A stretch of 64,000 bases of DNA from Flavobacterium sp. 140616W15 (GCF_003668995.1 NZ_CP033068.1:4278001-4342000); one strand, 5' to 3'. Counted from the first letter of the stretch, positions 25,192-35,332 are shown. Made by a program: numbers and translations. The notes: a model not told the origin generated them from the sequence alone.

Positions 25192-25545
25192 TTATTTCGC
25201 TAAAGCTTTCATTACCTGTAAGATATTTTGTTGAGAGTTGCCAATGTATATTTTTTCATCAATAATAAAGACAGGACGGCTCAAGAAAGTGTAATGTTCT
25301 AGTATGTATTTTTTGAAATCAGCTTCAGTCAATGATTTGTTTTTTAAATCCATTGATTTGTACAATTGTGCTTTTTTGCTAAACAAAGCTTCGTAACTAC
25401 CAGCAAGACGGTACATTTCTTCAAGTTCAGTTTCAGTAATTGGATTTTGCTTGATGTCATGAAATACCAAATCTATATCTTTAGGTAGTCCTTTTATTAT
25501 TTTGCGACAAGTATCACAAGAGGCGAGGTAGTATATTTTATTCAT
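25192..25545 (-). CDS. ArsC/Spx-family thioredoxin-fold protein
   Basis: 117 residues. CxxC motif in YLASCDTCRKII at the N-terminus and cis-proline-type FLSRPVFII near residue 92, as in Spx/ArsC/YffB. True arsenate reductases have a single Cys in this place; the CxxC and lack of ars neighbours favour a redox or Spx-like role. Divergent from a DinB gene. Confidence 0.85.
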   Translation of the reverse strand: MNKIYYLASCDTCRKIIKGLPKDIDLVFHDIKQNPITETELEEMYRLAGSYEALFSKKAQLYKSMDLKNKSLTEADFKKYILEHYTFLSRPVFIIDEKIYIGNSQQNILQVMKALAK

Positions 25546-25618
25546 AGCGTCGAAATTTTGAGTACAAAGAAAACCCTTTTAAGATTCAAAATGTCTATTT
25601 TTATAAAAAAACAGAATC

Positions 25619-26074
25619 ATGAATCAAACATTTGAAACAATTAGAGTAAGCAGAAAATTGACATCGCAATTTTTAGAAAATTATTCATTAGAACAACTAA
25701 ATAAAATTCCAGAAGGTTTTAATAATAATATAATCTGGAATATTGCACATATTATTGTTACACAACAACTTTTAGTATATAAATTGTCGGGATTGCCAAT
25801 GATGGTTTCAGATGAGTTAGTGGATAAATATAGAAAAGGGACTAAGCCCGATGGTACTATATCGCAATTAGAACTTGATGAGATTAAATCATTGCTCTTT
25901 AAAACTATAAATCAGACAGAAGTAGATTATAATGCTAAAGTATTTAAATCGTACAATGAATTAACGACAAGTCTTGGCTTTACTATTAAAGGTATTGAGG
26001 ATGCGTTATCTTTTAATAACTATCATGAAGCGTTACATGTTGGAATTATGATGAGTATTCGAAAATTTATTTAA
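25619..26074 (+). CDS. DinB family protein
   Basis: 151 residues, four-helix DinB fold. Histidines at the expected metal positions: [15 protein letters not shown] near 48 and [13 protein letters not shown] near 140. Starts right at ATG 25619. Its 3' end overlaps the end of the converging rlpA gene by 8 bases. Function of this branch is unknown; damage or thiol-linked roles are known elsewhere. Confidence 0.85.
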   Translation: MNQTFETIRVSRKLTSQFLENYSLEQLNKIPEGFNNNIIWNIAHIIVTQQLLVYKLSGLPMMVSDELVDKYRKGTKPDGTISQLELDEIKSLLFKTINQTEVDYNAKVFKSYNELTTSLGFTIKGIEDALSFNNYHEALHVGIMMSIRKFI

Positions 26075-26575
26075 TTTTTTCTATAGTTTCAATAGTTACT
26101 TTCATTGCACCAGCACCTTTGTTTTTGGTGATGTCCATAAAAGCACGTTTAGATAAATCTATCTCGCGTGTTTTTACAAATGGGCCTCTGTCTGTAATTT
26201 CTACAATTACAAATTTTCCATTGGCTTCGTTTGTTACTTTTACTTTGGTTCCGAAAGGAAGTTTTTTGTGAGCGGCAGTATATTTATTGTTATTGAAACG
26301 ACTTCCATTTGCAGTTTTTCGACCATTAAAACGATCAGCATAATAAGAAGCGTGAGCAGATTTTTTGTATAATTTTAATTTGGAATTTTTGTCTATAGTT
26401 ATAGAGTCATTTTCTTTATTAGTAGGGGAGGCAACTGTTTTGTTTTTTGGTTTTTTAAGGTATCCTGTATTATCTTAGGTTCAGCTGGTTTGGTTTGACT
26501 TGTAATATATGAAAAACCACAACTTAAAAAAGTAATGATAAGGATAGAGATAAAGATTGATGTTTTATTACTCAT
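26067..26575 (-). CDS. rlpA: RlpA-like septal-ring lipoprotein, one-base frameshift
   Basis: RlpA/double-psi beta-barrel protein, linked to cell-wall hydrolysis at the septum. The start at 26575 gives a lipoprotein-like leader ([20 protein letters not shown]). After about 40 residues the frame fails in a lysine-rich stretch with two A6 runs (26443-26448 and 26451-26456 as T on the plus strand). The next frame carries the full barrel: [59 protein letters not shown]. Adding one A joins them into about 169 residues. Same lesion type as pheS, yqhD and batC. Confidence 0.85.
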
Positions 26576-26622
26576 AAATTTATTTTTAAGGTATAACTTA
26601 CGCAAATAATATGCCGAAATTA

Positions 26623-26647
26623 AAAAAAGCCCTATAATTAGGGCTTT
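26623..26647 (-). terminator. Terminator of the four-helix membrane protein gene
   Basis: AAAGCCCTA pairs with TAGGGCTTT around a short AT loop, then a T-run on the minus strand, just after the stop at 26658. Confidence 0.85.
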
Positions 26648-26657
26648 GTCTGTATTT

Positions 26658-27080
26658 TTAGAACCATAAGTTCCATGGCAATCTACTTAAAATCAGTACT
26701 AATCCTAATCCGTAAAAGATTGAAAATGTTTTAAATTTTGATTCACTAGTGATTAAATTTTTATGTTTTGACCAACCAATAGTTATCAAAATGATTGCAA
26801 TGATATTGATTAATGGGTGCTCTAGTGAAGTAAGTCTAAGTTCTGCATTTGACATTTGTCCGAAAGCGGCTTTACCAAGCGGAGAAATAAAATAAAGAAT
26901 TAAGCCAATTAATAATTGTGTATGAGTTGCAATTAAAGTAAAAAGACCAATCTTACGATCTGTAGATGTGAACTCTTTTTTTGAAGAAAAACCGATGATG
27001 GCATTTACAACTGCAACTAATAGAAGGATTAAGACAATATATGCCCATCCAGAGTGGAATTTTTGTATGAAATCGTACAT
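26658..27080 (-). CDS. Small membrane protein with four helices
   Basis: 140 residues, four predicted membrane helices. It begins MYDFIQKFHSGWAYIVLILL and has a conserved-looking IATHTQLLIGLILYF with a His, and EHPLINIIAIILITIGWSKH with two more. Histidines within helices suggest a heme-binding cytochrome b-like subunit, which is how I recall homologues being named; no function is proven. Monocistronic by its terminators. Confidence 0.7.
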   Translation of the reverse strand: MYDFIQKFHSGWAYIVLILLLVAVVNAIIGFSSKKEFTSTDRKIGLFTLIATHTQLLIGLILYFISPLGKAAFGQMSNAELRLTSLEHPLINIIAIILITIGWSKHKNLITSESKFKTFSIFYGLGLVLILSRLPWNLWF

Positions 27081-27125
27081 AGAACTTGAGTTTTTTAAAC
27101 AAATATAAACAAAATTATGGCATAA

Positions 27126-27161
27126 AAAAACGGCATTAAGCTAAAAGCCAATGCCGTTTTT
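27126..27161 (-). terminator. Terminator of the TonB receptor gene
   Basis: AAAAACGGCATT pairs with AATGCCGTTTTT around a short loop, 24 bases beyond the receptor stop; it can work in either direction. Confidence 0.88.
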
Positions 27162-27184
27162 GATAATTATTTTTATTCTAAATA

Positions 27185-30031
27185 TTAGAAGTTATAACTT
27201 AATGTAAAGTTCCAAGTTCTTCCGAAACCAAAGAATACTTGGTTGGTAGTTGCAAGTCCGTCATAAACCATTCCATTAGAAGCGTAAGTTCCTTTAGAAC
27301 CTTCTGGCTGACCTGGAGCTACAGGTAAGTTATCGCTTGCGAAATAATTAGTTCTAGATTCAGCAATGTAAACTTTGTCTAAAACGTTGTTTACGTTTAA
27401 TCTAAAGTTCATTGATTTGTCTTTGTCTTTACCTAAAAGCATTTTATAAGAGAAACCAGCATCCAATATTCCGTAAGAAGGTAATTCTAAAGCTCCTTTG
27501 TTGTTTGGAGAAGTAAAATCTACTGGGCTTAATCCTGCGTACAATTTGTCATTAAAATTGTAGTTTGCATCTAATGTTACTCTTGTTAGTACTTCGTAAG
27601 ATGCACCTAAAGAAGCTGTTATTTGTGCGGCATCACCAACTTTTACTTTGTCAATGTAAACTGTAGTCCCTGTGAACTCTGGAATTGGAGTATTGTCTGC
27701 TTGTAAATAAGCATTTACAGTTGCATTTCCTTTGTATTCCCAAATTCCGTAAGAGAACATTGCATTAACTTTTAATTTTTCAGTCAAATTTGAACTTCCT
27801 TCAAATTCAATTCCTGAGTGAACTTCATTAAGACCTACGTATTCTGTATAAGTAGTATTTGAAGGGTATTGAGCACTAGTTGGAAGAGCTTTACCTTTTA
27901 AGTATCTATCATTCCAAGTTGTGTTATAAACGTTAACAGTAGCATTGAAGAAACGAGAACGGAATCCGTATCCAGCTTCAAAACCAATGATTTTTTCGTT
28001 AGTAAGGTTAGGGTTTACTGTTGATTTGTTATTTGGGTAAACAGCGTTAAAAAACGGTTGTTTTGAGTAGTAACCTGCATTTACATATACATTGTTTTTC
28101 TCGTTAATGTTGTAATTTGCTCCTCCTTTTACGTTACCACCTACTATATTTTTGTAGTCTGTTGAAGCTAATTCAGGATTTACAGCTGGATCGTATAAGA
28201 AGTTATCTTCTCTCTTGTATCCTTGTTGAGAGATTGCTCCTTGAACAAATGCAGTTAAGTTATCTTTAGAATACTCAAGTTGAGTAAAAGCCCCGTACCA
28301 TCTTACATTTCCAGTACTATTGAATGAAATTTTCTCATAGTCTACTTTTTTGAAAACATTCCATTCAACGTCTGTAGAGTAAGTATTTGTGAGTACTCTA
28401 CCACCTGGTTGTAAGCTTTTGATTGATGTATCGTAAAATTCATCTCCACCTAATAAATCATTTAGTACAGTAAAGTGGTATCCTTTGTAAGTTCTAGCAT
28501 CAACTCCAAAATCTAAAGTTAATGTATTGCTTAATTTTTTGTTTAAATTAATTACAGCTCCAAACCAGTCATGTGAGTTGATAGAAGAAGTTTGAGAAAT
28601 TCCAGAAGTTCCTGTTAAAGCAGCAGCAGGAGTGTCGGCACTAGATCCTGAAGAGAAAGTGTTTCTGTAAGCTCCGTTAACATCTTTTCTTCTTTGTAAT
28701 CCAGTAAAACCATTTATGAAAACTGGTTGACCAGAGTTGTAAGCTACAATTTTATCGTAATCTACTAATCCGTTAGCTGTTCTGAATGCTGTTGCATCAC
28801 TGTAAGCTTTTCCTCTAATACCACCTGAAGCACCTGCTCCAGCACCACGACCCATTGAAGCATAAAGTACACTCGAAAGTTTAGTAGTTTCGTTTATTTT
28901 ATAATCCCAGTTGATAGAAGCAATTGGTTTGTGGTAGTAGTTTTTTCTAATATTGTACGTCTCTCCATCTAAATATCCTGCATCTGCATTATATCTTGTA
29001 TTTGGGTTGTCAATAGAACCGTATTTTTGGTAAGTTTCAATTGAAATGTTTGAAGATCTCTGGTTGTGCCATTGTGGAGCACCAGTTACGGTAAATTGAA
29101 AATCGTGTTTGTTATTTTTTGTAGCATATCCTAAAGCTACATAATAGTTAGTACCTTCAAATTCTGTACCTGTTATATATCCGTCTCCACGAGTTTGTGA
29201 TAATAAAACAGAAGCAGAAAGACCATTATCTAATTTTCCAGTATTGTAAGATCCTTGTAGTTTTAAGTAATTTGCATTACCAAATCCTGAAGAAAAAGAT
29301 CCGCCTTCTTTCATGTCAGAAGATTTAGTTACAATGTTTATTGTTCCTCCTACAGAAGATACAGCAAGTTTAGATGAACCTAAACCTCTTTGTACTTGCA
29401 TTGCTGAAGTTACATCTGCAAGTCCAGCCCAGTTACTCCAGTAAACAGTTCCACCTTCCATGTCGTTAATTGGCATACCATTTACCATTACAGCAATATT
29501 CTTTTGGTCAAATCCACGAATGGTAATTCTTGAATCTCCGTATCCACCACTACCTTTTGTAGCGTATACTGAAGGTGTATTTCTCAAGATCTCAGGAAAT
29601 TCTTGAGTTCCTAATTTTGCTTGAATTTCTGAAGCTTTTATAGTAGAAACAGCAACAGGAGTTTTTCTGTCCTTAGCAATATCAACTATAGTGCTTTTTA
29701 CAACAATCTCATCTAATTGGTTAGAGTTTGAAGTTAAAATGATTGTTCCTAAATTAACAGTTCCTCCTTTAGAAAGAGAAAATTTAACTGTTTTAGAATC
29801 GTAACCTAGGTAAGAAATAACTACTTCTCCAGATGCTACTGAAGTTGTAATAGTAAATTTACCATCAAAATCGCTAGAACCAGCATCAGTTGACCCTTTA
29901 ACAACAGCGTTAGCTCCTGGTAAAGAATTTGAACCATCAGTAATAATACCAGTGATTTTTCCTTGAGAAAATACGGTTGAAACTATCATGAACAATAGTC
30001 CTGTGAGTAACCAATTTTTCATTGTCTTCAT
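27185..30031 (-). CDS. TonB-dependent outer-membrane receptor with carboxypeptidase-like N-terminal domain
   Basis: 948 residues. Signal peptide MKTMKNWLLTGLLFMIVSTV. Residues about 24-105 form a CarboxypepD_reg-like beta domain (GKITGIITDGSNSLPGANAV). The plug spans about 120-235 (RITIRGFDQKNIAVMVNGMP, then SSKLAVSSVGGTINIVTK). The remainder is a 22-strand barrel ending in aromatic FTLSYNF. No SusD partner follows, so a SusC role is unlikely; the substrate (metal chelate, sugar or peptide) cannot be told. An ATG three codons in (30022) is an equally possible start. Monocistronic. Confidence 0.9.
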   Translation of the reverse strand: MKTMKNWLLTGLLFMIVSTVFSQGKITGIITDGSNSLPGANAVVKGSTDAGSSDFDGKFTITTSVASGEVVISYLGYDSKTVKFSLSKGGTVNLGTIILTSNSNQLDEIVVKSTIVDIAKDRKTPVAVSTIKASEIQAKLGTQEFPEILRNTPSVYATKGSGGYGDSRITIRGFDQKNIAVMVNGMPINDMEGGTVYWSNWAGLADVTSAMQVQRGLGSSKLAVSSVGGTINIVTKSSDMKEGGSFSSGFGNANYLKLQGSYNTGKLDNGLSASVLLSQTRGDGYITGTEFEGTNYYVALGYATKNNKHDFQFTVTGAPQWHNQRSSNISIETYQKYGSIDNPNTRYNADAGYLDGETYNIRKNYYHKPIASINWDYKINETTKLSSVLYASMGRGAGAGASGGIRGKAYSDATAFRTANGLVDYDKIVAYNSGQPVFINGFTGLQRRKDVNGAYRNTFSSGSSADTPAAALTGTSGISQTSSINSHDWFGAVINLNKKLSNTLTLDFGVDARTYKGYHFTVLNDLLGGDEFYDTSIKSLQPGGRVLTNTYSTDVEWNVFKKVDYEKISFNSTGNVRWYGAFTQLEYSKDNLTAFVQGAISQQGYKREDNFLYDPAVNPELASTDYKNIVGGNVKGGANYNINEKNNVYVNAGYYSKQPFFNAVYPNNKSTVNPNLTNEKIIGFEAGYGFRSRFFNATVNVYNTTWNDRYLKGKALPTSAQYPSNTTYTEYVGLNEVHSGIEFEGSSNLTEKLKVNAMFSYGIWEYKGNATVNAYLQADNTPIPEFTGTTVYIDKVKVGDAAQITASLGASYEVLTRVTLDANYNFNDKLYAGLSPVDFTSPNNKGALELPSYGILDAGFSYKMLLGKDKDKSMNFRLNVNNVLDKVYIAESRTNYFASDNLPVAPGQPEGSKGTYASNGMVYDGLATTNQVFFGFGRTWNFTLSYNF

Positions 30032-30287
30032 TGTGTTATTTAGTTAATTGTTTTTGGCAAAATTATAACAATTTAATCGGATTATGTTATCAAAACGTTA
30101 AGAAAATTATGTTTTACGTAATCTCTTGAATATTAAAGCGGTTTTATTGATTTATAGTAGTAAAATTGTCATTTTTTTGAATTTATGAGTTGATTTTTTG
30201 TTAAAACAGCAATGGATGTTGGTGGAAAAGAGCGAGGTGGTGTTAATTTTAGATGAACTGAATATACTGAAAACTAGTATTATAAGA
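30032..30287. other. Spacer between the TonB receptor and pgi
   Basis: No gene recognised. AT-rich sequence presumably holding the receptor promoter; no exact TAnnTTTG element at a convincing position. Confidence 0.4.
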
Positions 30288-30324
30288 AAAAGCTTATTGA
30301 TTCCATGGGAATCAGTAAGCTTTT
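30288..30324 (-). terminator. Terminator overlapping the pgi stop
   Basis: A 17-bp stem (AAAAGCTTATTGATTCC with its complement, one G-T pair) around a 4-base loop. The right arm touches the pgi stop codon at 30323-30325. Confidence 0.85.
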
Positions 30325-31996
30325 ATGTATTGTGCGGTATGTAGTTTTTAGGCTTACTTATTTTTAAGAAATGATTTAGTAGAAAAGAAGTAGAGCTGTC
30401 GTGATTCTTCACTGTTTTTGTATTGATTTCTTCAAGTATAGAATTAGCTAATTGTTTTCCTAATTCTACCCCCCATTGGTCAAAACTGAATATATTCCAT
30501 ATTACTCCTTGAGTAAATATCTTGTGTTCATACAAGGCAATTAATGAGCCTAGAGATTTTGGAGTTAATTTTTGGATCAATATTGTATTTGTAGGTTTGT
30601 TACCTGTGAATACTTTAAAAGGTGATAAAAATGCTGCTTTGTCTGCAGGTATACCTTGTTTGTCAAATTCGGCTTGAACTTGTTCTTTGGTTTTCCCGTG
30701 CATTAAAGCCTCAGTTTGTGCAAAGAAGTTCGACATTAGTTTATCGTGGTGGTCTTCATTACCATATAAAGGTTTTATGTATCCGATAAAATCTGTTGGG
30801 ATTAATTTTGTTCCTTGGTGTATTAATTGGAAAAATGCATGTTGTGAGTTTGTTCCAGGCTCTCCCCAAATAATAGTTCCGGTTTGGTAGTTTACAGGTT
30901 TTCCATCACGACCAACACTTTTTCCGTTACTTTCCATAGTTGCTTGTTGCAAATAAGGAGCTAGTTTCTGTAAGTATTGTGTATAAGGAATTAAAGCTTC
31001 ACTTTCAGCTCCGAAAAAATTATTGTACCAAACGCTTAATAAAGCTAATATTACAGGAATATTTTGGTCAAATTCAGCTGATTTGAAATGTTCGTCCATT
31101 TCATAAGCACCATTTAATAATTCATCGTAGTTATCAAATCCAACAGCTAAGCTGATGCTTAAACCAACTGCGCTCCATAGAGAAAAACGTCCTCCAACCC
31201 AATCCCACATTGGGAAAATGTTATCAGGATTAATTCCGAATTCGGTAACTTTTTCAATATTAGTTGATACAGCAACAAAATGCTTAGCAATATCTTCCTG
31301 ACTAGCCGATTTTAAGAACCATTCTTTTATTGTTTCAGAATTGGTTAGTGTTTCTTGAGTAGTAAACGTTTTAGAAACAATTACAAATAATGTTGTCTCA
31401 GGGTTTAGTTTTTTGATAACTTCATTAACGTGGTCTCCATCTACGTTTGAAACAAAATGGGTTGTTAAGTGATTTTTGTAAAACTGTAAAGCTTCAACAG
31501 CCATTACAGGGCCTAAATCTGATCCGCCGATACCAATGTTTACAATATCAGTAAAAGTTTTTCCTGTATATCCTTTTCTAGTGCCAGAAGTAACTTCTTG
31601 AGTAAATGTTTTTATTTTGTTTTTTACACTATAAACTTCAGGTATTACATTTTCGCCATCTGCTTTTATTACTGCTGATTGTTTGGCGCGTAAAGCAGTA
31701 TGTAAAACAGCTCTGTTTTCAGTCTGGTTAATGGTTTCTCCATTGAAATATTGAGAAATAGCATCTTTTAATCCAGTTGAATTCGCTAATTCTAATAAAA
31801 GAGAGATGGTTTCCTGATTGATGTTATTTTTAGAATAATCTAATAGAATGTCATTCCATTGTAAATTGAATTTTTCAGCACGAGCACCATCTTGTTGAAA
31901 TAATTCTTGTATCGTAGTTTCGCGAATTGCGTTATAGTGGTTTTGTAGATTTTTCCACGCTTCAGTCCCAGTTGGGTTTGTTGTGTTTAAAGCCAT
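30323..31996 (-). CDS. pgi: Glucose-6-phosphate isomerase
   Basis: Interconverts glucose 6-phosphate and fructose 6-phosphate. Start ATG 31996 ([20 protein letters not shown]) gives 557 residues; the upstream 13-residue extension of the frame is not expected. Motifs: [63 protein letters not shown] and [18 protein letters not shown], with [11 protein letters not shown] near the end. Confidence 0.97.
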   Translation of the reverse strand: MALNTTNPTGTEAWKNLQNHYNAIRETTIQELFQQDGARAEKFNLQWNDILLDYSKNNINQETISLLLELANSTGLKDAISQYFNGETINQTENRAVLHTALRAKQSAVIKADGENVIPEVYSVKNKIKTFTQEVTSGTRKGYTGKTFTDIVNIGIGGSDLGPVMAVEALQFYKNHLTTHFVSNVDGDHVNEVIKKLNPETTLFVIVSKTFTTQETLTNSETIKEWFLKSASQEDIAKHFVAVSTNIEKVTEFGINPDNIFPMWDWVGGRFSLWSAVGLSISLAVGFDNYDELLNGAYEMDEHFKSAEFDQNIPVILALLSVWYNNFFGAESEALIPYTQYLQKLAPYLQQATMESNGKSVGRDGKPVNYQTGTIIWGEPGTNSQHAFFQLIHQGTKLIPTDFIGYIKPLYGNEDHHDKLMSNFFAQTEALMHGKTKEQVQAEFDKQGIPADKAAFLSPFKVFTGNKPTNTILIQKLTPKSLGSLIALYEHKIFTQGVIWNIFSFDQWGVELGKQLANSILEEINTKTVKNHDSSTSFLLNHFLKISKPKNYIPHNT

Positions 31997-32114
31997 TTTT
32001 TTGTTTGAATTGAAAATTTGGTTATTAAACAACAAAAATACTGAAATTAGTTTTTAATAGAGTAACCCTTCACAATTATATAGCAATTAGTTACGAAAAC
32101 GATTTATATGTTTG

Positions 32115-32450
32115 TTAGCCTTTAATTCTTGCAGTTATTATGATAGCGCCAGCATTTTCTTTTTCATTATATATTATACGGCTACTATTTTGGTTTAAGA
32201 ATTCTAAATTTAGTATATCGGATTTCTTAAGAGGTAATAATATAGTATCTTGTTTTTTGTTGTATTTAAAAGGAACTCCATTTATTACAATCAAAGGAGA
32301 TTTATCAATCTGATTTTCTTTGATAGCATGGTAGATTGATTCTGAAACAAAATATTTGTTAGCCTCGGTATCATTTAAAATAAAAGTTTGATGATTGGAA
32401 CACCCTAATACAATTATAGAATAAACTACTAATAGAACTTGTTTCATCAA
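32115..32450 (-). CDS. Small lipoprotein resembling a lone TonB-receptor plug segment
   Basis: 111 residues. Lipobox in SIIVLGCSNHQ. The C-terminal 60 residues read like the plug loop of SusC-type receptors: PLIVINGVPF, then KSDILNLEFLNQNSSRIIYN, then ENAGAIIITARIKG. In receptors this block is followed by a barrel; here the protein stops. It follows a hypothetical gene and an M23 peptidase on the same strand. A role as a lipoprotein partner or decoy domain is speculation. Confidence 0.7.
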   Translation of the reverse strand: MMKQVLLVVYSIIVLGCSNHQTFILNDTEANKYFVSESIYHAIKENQIDKSPLIVINGVPFKYNKKQDTILLPLKKSDILNLEFLNQNSSRIIYNEKENAGAIIITARIKG

Positions 32451-32492
32451 TTAATATGATTTAGCGAATTGTTATTTTTTAGGTGTGAAGTT

Positions 32493-33113
32493 TTACCATA
32501 TTTTCCACCAAGGTTTTTTATTTACCTCAATTGTTTTCTTAGTCATATTGATTTCTATTCTTTTTGATGATTCTATTTTAATTTTAGAATCATCAAAAAA
32601 CATTTCGCCATTGCTATCCATTCCAATTGGAGTTTTTGTTCTTTCTTTCCAATCTTTAGTTTGTAGTTCTGGAATTAATGGGCTGTTCTTTTTGTTAATA
32701 AACTTCTCTCGTGCTTTTTCAGTAATTTCTTCTTCTAGGTTTGAAGATGAATTTTTAAAGAGTATTAGTGAATTGTCAGGAATATTTAAAAGAAAAACTT
32801 GAGTTTTGTCTTCGATTATCTGAATGTCTAATACTTTAAAATAAGAAATTGTGTCCAAGAGAAAGTGCCCAATTTTTACTGAATCGGGATTGAATATAGA
32901 TAAGTCTTTTGCGTGAGCACTTGCAATTATATATCTACAATTTCCAGAAAGTCCTCCGTTTAAAGAGCTCATATCAGTAAAACCTTTTTCCTGAATTATT
33001 TGACCAATCCTATAGTTTGAAATTAAGTTGTCGGGCAAGTCTGTATCTCTGTAAAATAATTTTAAACCTGAAAAAGTTTCATTATAAATAGATTTAAGAC
33101 GAGAATTCTTCAT
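32493..33113 (-). CDS. Hypothetical protein
   Basis: 206 residues, soluble, no signal peptide. It has a Gly/Asn/Cys segment NGGLSGNCRYIIASAHAKDL near residue 54 and a charged region with NLEEEITEKAREKFINKKN near 125, then a Trp-rich tail KKPWWKIW. I do not recognise a family. It sits 36 bases downstream of the M23 peptidase gene and upstream of the plug-like lipoprotein gene, so the three may be co-transcribed. Confidence 0.65.
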   Translation of the reverse strand: MKNSRLKSIYNETFSGLKLFYRDTDLPDNLISNYRIGQIIQEKGFTDMSSLNGGLSGNCRYIIASAHAKDLSIFNPDSVKIGHFLLDTISYFKVLDIQIIEDKTQVFLLNIPDNSLILFKNSSSNLEEEITEKAREKFINKKNSPLIPELQTKDWKERTKTPIGMDSNGEMFFDDSKIKIESSKRIEINMTKKTIEVNKKPWWKIW

Positions 33114-33149
33114 TGTTTCCTGTTTTAAAAGACGAGATTTTAATAAAAA

Positions 33150-34370
33150 CTACAAATTTCCAATGCTATCTAATTCTCTTTTTAGCGGTTCTATTTGTTT
33201 TAAGAATCGTGCTCTGTTGTTGCCTGTTAGAGATTCTCCAGTTGGTAGGTTTAATTTTAAAGCATCTACTTGTACGCCGTTCTTCCAGAATCGGTAACAA
33301 ACATGAGGGCCAGTTGCTAAACCTGTGCTTCCTACTAGTCCAATAGTTTGGCCTTGTGTAACACGCTGTCCGCGTTTTACTAATATTCGCGACATGTGTA
33401 AATATTGAGTAGAGTACGTTCCGTTGTGTTTTACTTTAACAAAATTTCCATTTCCTGCGGTGTAACCTGTAGTTTCTACAATTCCTGCAGCTGTTGTAGA
33501 TATTGGGGTTCCTGTAGGCGCAGCATAATCGGTTCCTTTGTGTGCTTTCCAAGTATGTTGCACGGGGTGAAATCTGTTGCTAGTAAACCTAGATGTGATT
33601 CGGCTAAATTTTATAGGTGTCTTAAGAAATAGGTTTTTAAGTGTCTTTCCCTGATCATCATAATATTCTGTTTTTCCAGATGTAGTATCTTGTTCAAAAG
33701 GAAAGGCGTAAACGATTTTGCCTTTATATTCAAAGAAGGCAGCTTCTAGCTCTTCTACACCATCGTAAATAGAGTCATTTATGAAGCGTTCTTTGAAAAT
33801 TAAACCATAGCGATCTCCTTTTTTTAATTTAAAGAAGTCAATAGACCAAGCAAATATTTTAGTAATTCGGCTTGCAAGTGCAGCTTCGACACTCTCATTT
33901 CCTAAAGTTTCTGATAAAGAGCTTTTTAAAACACCACCTATTATTTTTCGTTTAAGAGTAACAGGTTTTATTTTTCTGTATGCTTTTGCAATGCTATCTC
34001 GTAAATCAATTACATAATAAGTTAGTGCATCAGGTTGGTATATGAAAACTTGTAAATCATTTGTTTTGTTCTTTGATCTAAGTAGTGTGTATGGTTTGTG
34101 GTATCGAATGTTTCTAACATTAAACGAATCTTTTATTTGTTCAACAATAGTGTAAACTTGCTTGTTCCCAATGTTTTGCCCTTGTATTATAGTTCCGAAG
34201 GTTTGTCCTTTTTCGATAGTGTCATTAACTACATTATAGTCAGCATAATTAAATCCAAATTCAGTTTTAGATGGTTTTGGTTTGGTTGTTTTAGTTTCAA
34301 TTTTATCCGTTTTTTTATTACATGATATTATTAAAAATAATACTATTATAATTGCTGCTACTTGTTTCAA
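33150..34370 (-). CDS. M23 family peptidase lipoprotein with His-to-Cys change at a zinc position
   Basis: 406 residues. Lipoprotein leader MKQVAAIIIVLFLIISCNKK. A N-terminal OapA/LysM-like region precedes the LytM/M23 domain (about 265-375). The zinc-site residues are H277 and D281 in HKGTDYAAP, and the catalytic-type His H325 in YLHMS. The third motif reads GPHVCYRF: H356 is present, but the HxH second His is Cys (C358). Cys can bind zinc, so activity is possible but changed; I believe related flavobacterial proteins share this but cannot check. It would trim peptidoglycan cross-links in the periplasm. Same strand and 20 bases after tryptophan dioxygenase. Confidence 0.85.
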   Translation of the reverse strand: MKQVAAIIIVLFLIISCNKKTDKIETKTTKPKPSKTEFGFNYADYNVVNDTIEKGQTFGTIIQGQNIGNKQVYTIVEQIKDSFNVRNIRYHKPYTLLRSKNKTNDLQVFIYQPDALTYYVIDLRDSIAKAYRKIKPVTLKRKIIGGVLKSSLSETLGNESVEAALASRITKIFAWSIDFFKLKKGDRYGLIFKERFINDSIYDGVEELEAAFFEYKGKIVYAFPFEQDTTSGKTEYYDDQGKTLKNLFLKTPIKFSRITSRFTSNRFHPVQHTWKAHKGTDYAAPTGTPISTTAAGIVETTGYTAGNGNFVKVKHNGTYSTQYLHMSRILVKRGQRVTQGQTIGLVGSTGLATGPHVCYRFWKNGVQVDALKLNLPTGESLTGNNRARFLKQIEPLKRELDSIGNL

Positions 34371-34390
34371 ACTGTTCCTTTTTTTATTAA

Positions 34391-35332
34391 TTAAACTTCT
34401 TTTTCATTTCCCCAATTGGCTAATTCTTCTGGGCTCCATAATTCTGGAAAAAATATTCTGCGTTGATATTTTGGATGCATGTATTTTTGCCAATCGCTTC
34501 CTCCAGTTGCTTCTCCATTTCCTTTTCCACTCTCAAGGATGTATTTTATAGCTGTGTTTAAATGTTGCATTACCCAAGTAATGTTTACTGTATGGTCATA
34601 ATGACGCATTGCTTGGACTAATGTGGGGTTTTTTTGATCTTTTTCTGGGAGTTGTTTGAATTTTTGCCAAATATTTTTGGTTTGGTATTCTTTCATTTGG
34701 GTTAGAAATTGAGATTTGTATTTTTTCTCAAATTCTTGAAGTAAATATGATTTTTTTCCTGTTTGGTAATCTTTTCCGGCTGCCTGCCAATATAAATGCT
34801 CAAAACTAGTTTCTAAATCGGTATTTGAATCAAAACTTTCTTTGTATCTGCGATCTGTTAAATTGATAACATCGGTTGATGAAAACTCTATTAGGCGATA
34901 TTGTGCGCTTTGAAAACCACTGGCTGGAGTTAGTGTATTTCGGAATTTCATATATTGTTCAACTTCCATTCCGTTTTCCATGATGCTAAATGAATTGGTT
35001 AGCATATCAAAATATCGTGTGATTCTAGAAAGGCGTTCACTGAAAAAATCGGTTTGGATGTTTTCTACCTCCGAAATTTGTTCAATTTCCCAAAGTATCA
35101 TTTTGAATATTAATTCATTTACTTGATGGTACATAATAAATACCATTTCGTCAGGAAGTGTTGTTCTTTGTATTTGTAGATTTAAAAGTGCGTCAGTTTG
35201 AATGTAATCCCAATATGTAATTGGTTTTGACCAAAGCAGACCTTCCAATTGTACATCTGTTTTTTGGTTTATAGCGTGGTATTTTTTATCAATTTCTTTT
35301 AAAATTGATTCTGAATTATCAGTGATATTCAT
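34391..35332 (-). CDS. kynA: Tryptophan 2,3-dioxygenase
   Basis: Heme enzyme that opens the indole ring of tryptophan to give N-formylkynurenine, the first step of tryptophan catabolism. 313 residues. Recognisable motifs: TYWDYIQTDALLNLQ, IMYHQVNELIFKMILWEI, FRNTLTPASGFQSAQYRLIE, MRHYDHTVNITWVMQHLN, and the GEATGGSDWQKYM loop. Its start overlaps the stop of the DUF3108 gene by one base (TAATG), so they are co-translated. Near the tyrosine genes hppD and hmgA. Confidence 0.94.
   Translation of the reverse strand: MNITDNSESILKEIDKKYHAINQKTDVQLEGLLWSKPITYWDYIQTDALLNLQIQRTTLPDEMVFIMYHQVNELIFKMILWEIEQISEVENIQTDFFSERLSRITRYFDMLTNSFSIMENGMEVEQYMKFRNTLTPASGFQSAQYRLIEFSSTDVINLTDRRYKESFDSNTDLETSFEHLYWQAAGKDYQTGKKSYLLQEFEKKYKSQFLTQMKEYQTKNIWQKFKQLPEKDQKNPTLVQAMRHYDHTVNITWVMQHLNTAIKYILESGKGNGEATGGSDWQKYMHPKYQRRIFFPELWSPEELANWGNEKEV

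Noticed and set aside
27185..30031. SusC-type receptor for polysaccharide use
   Set aside because: No SusD-like lipoprotein gene follows or precedes it, and no glycoside hydrolases are near; a general TonB receptor call is safer.
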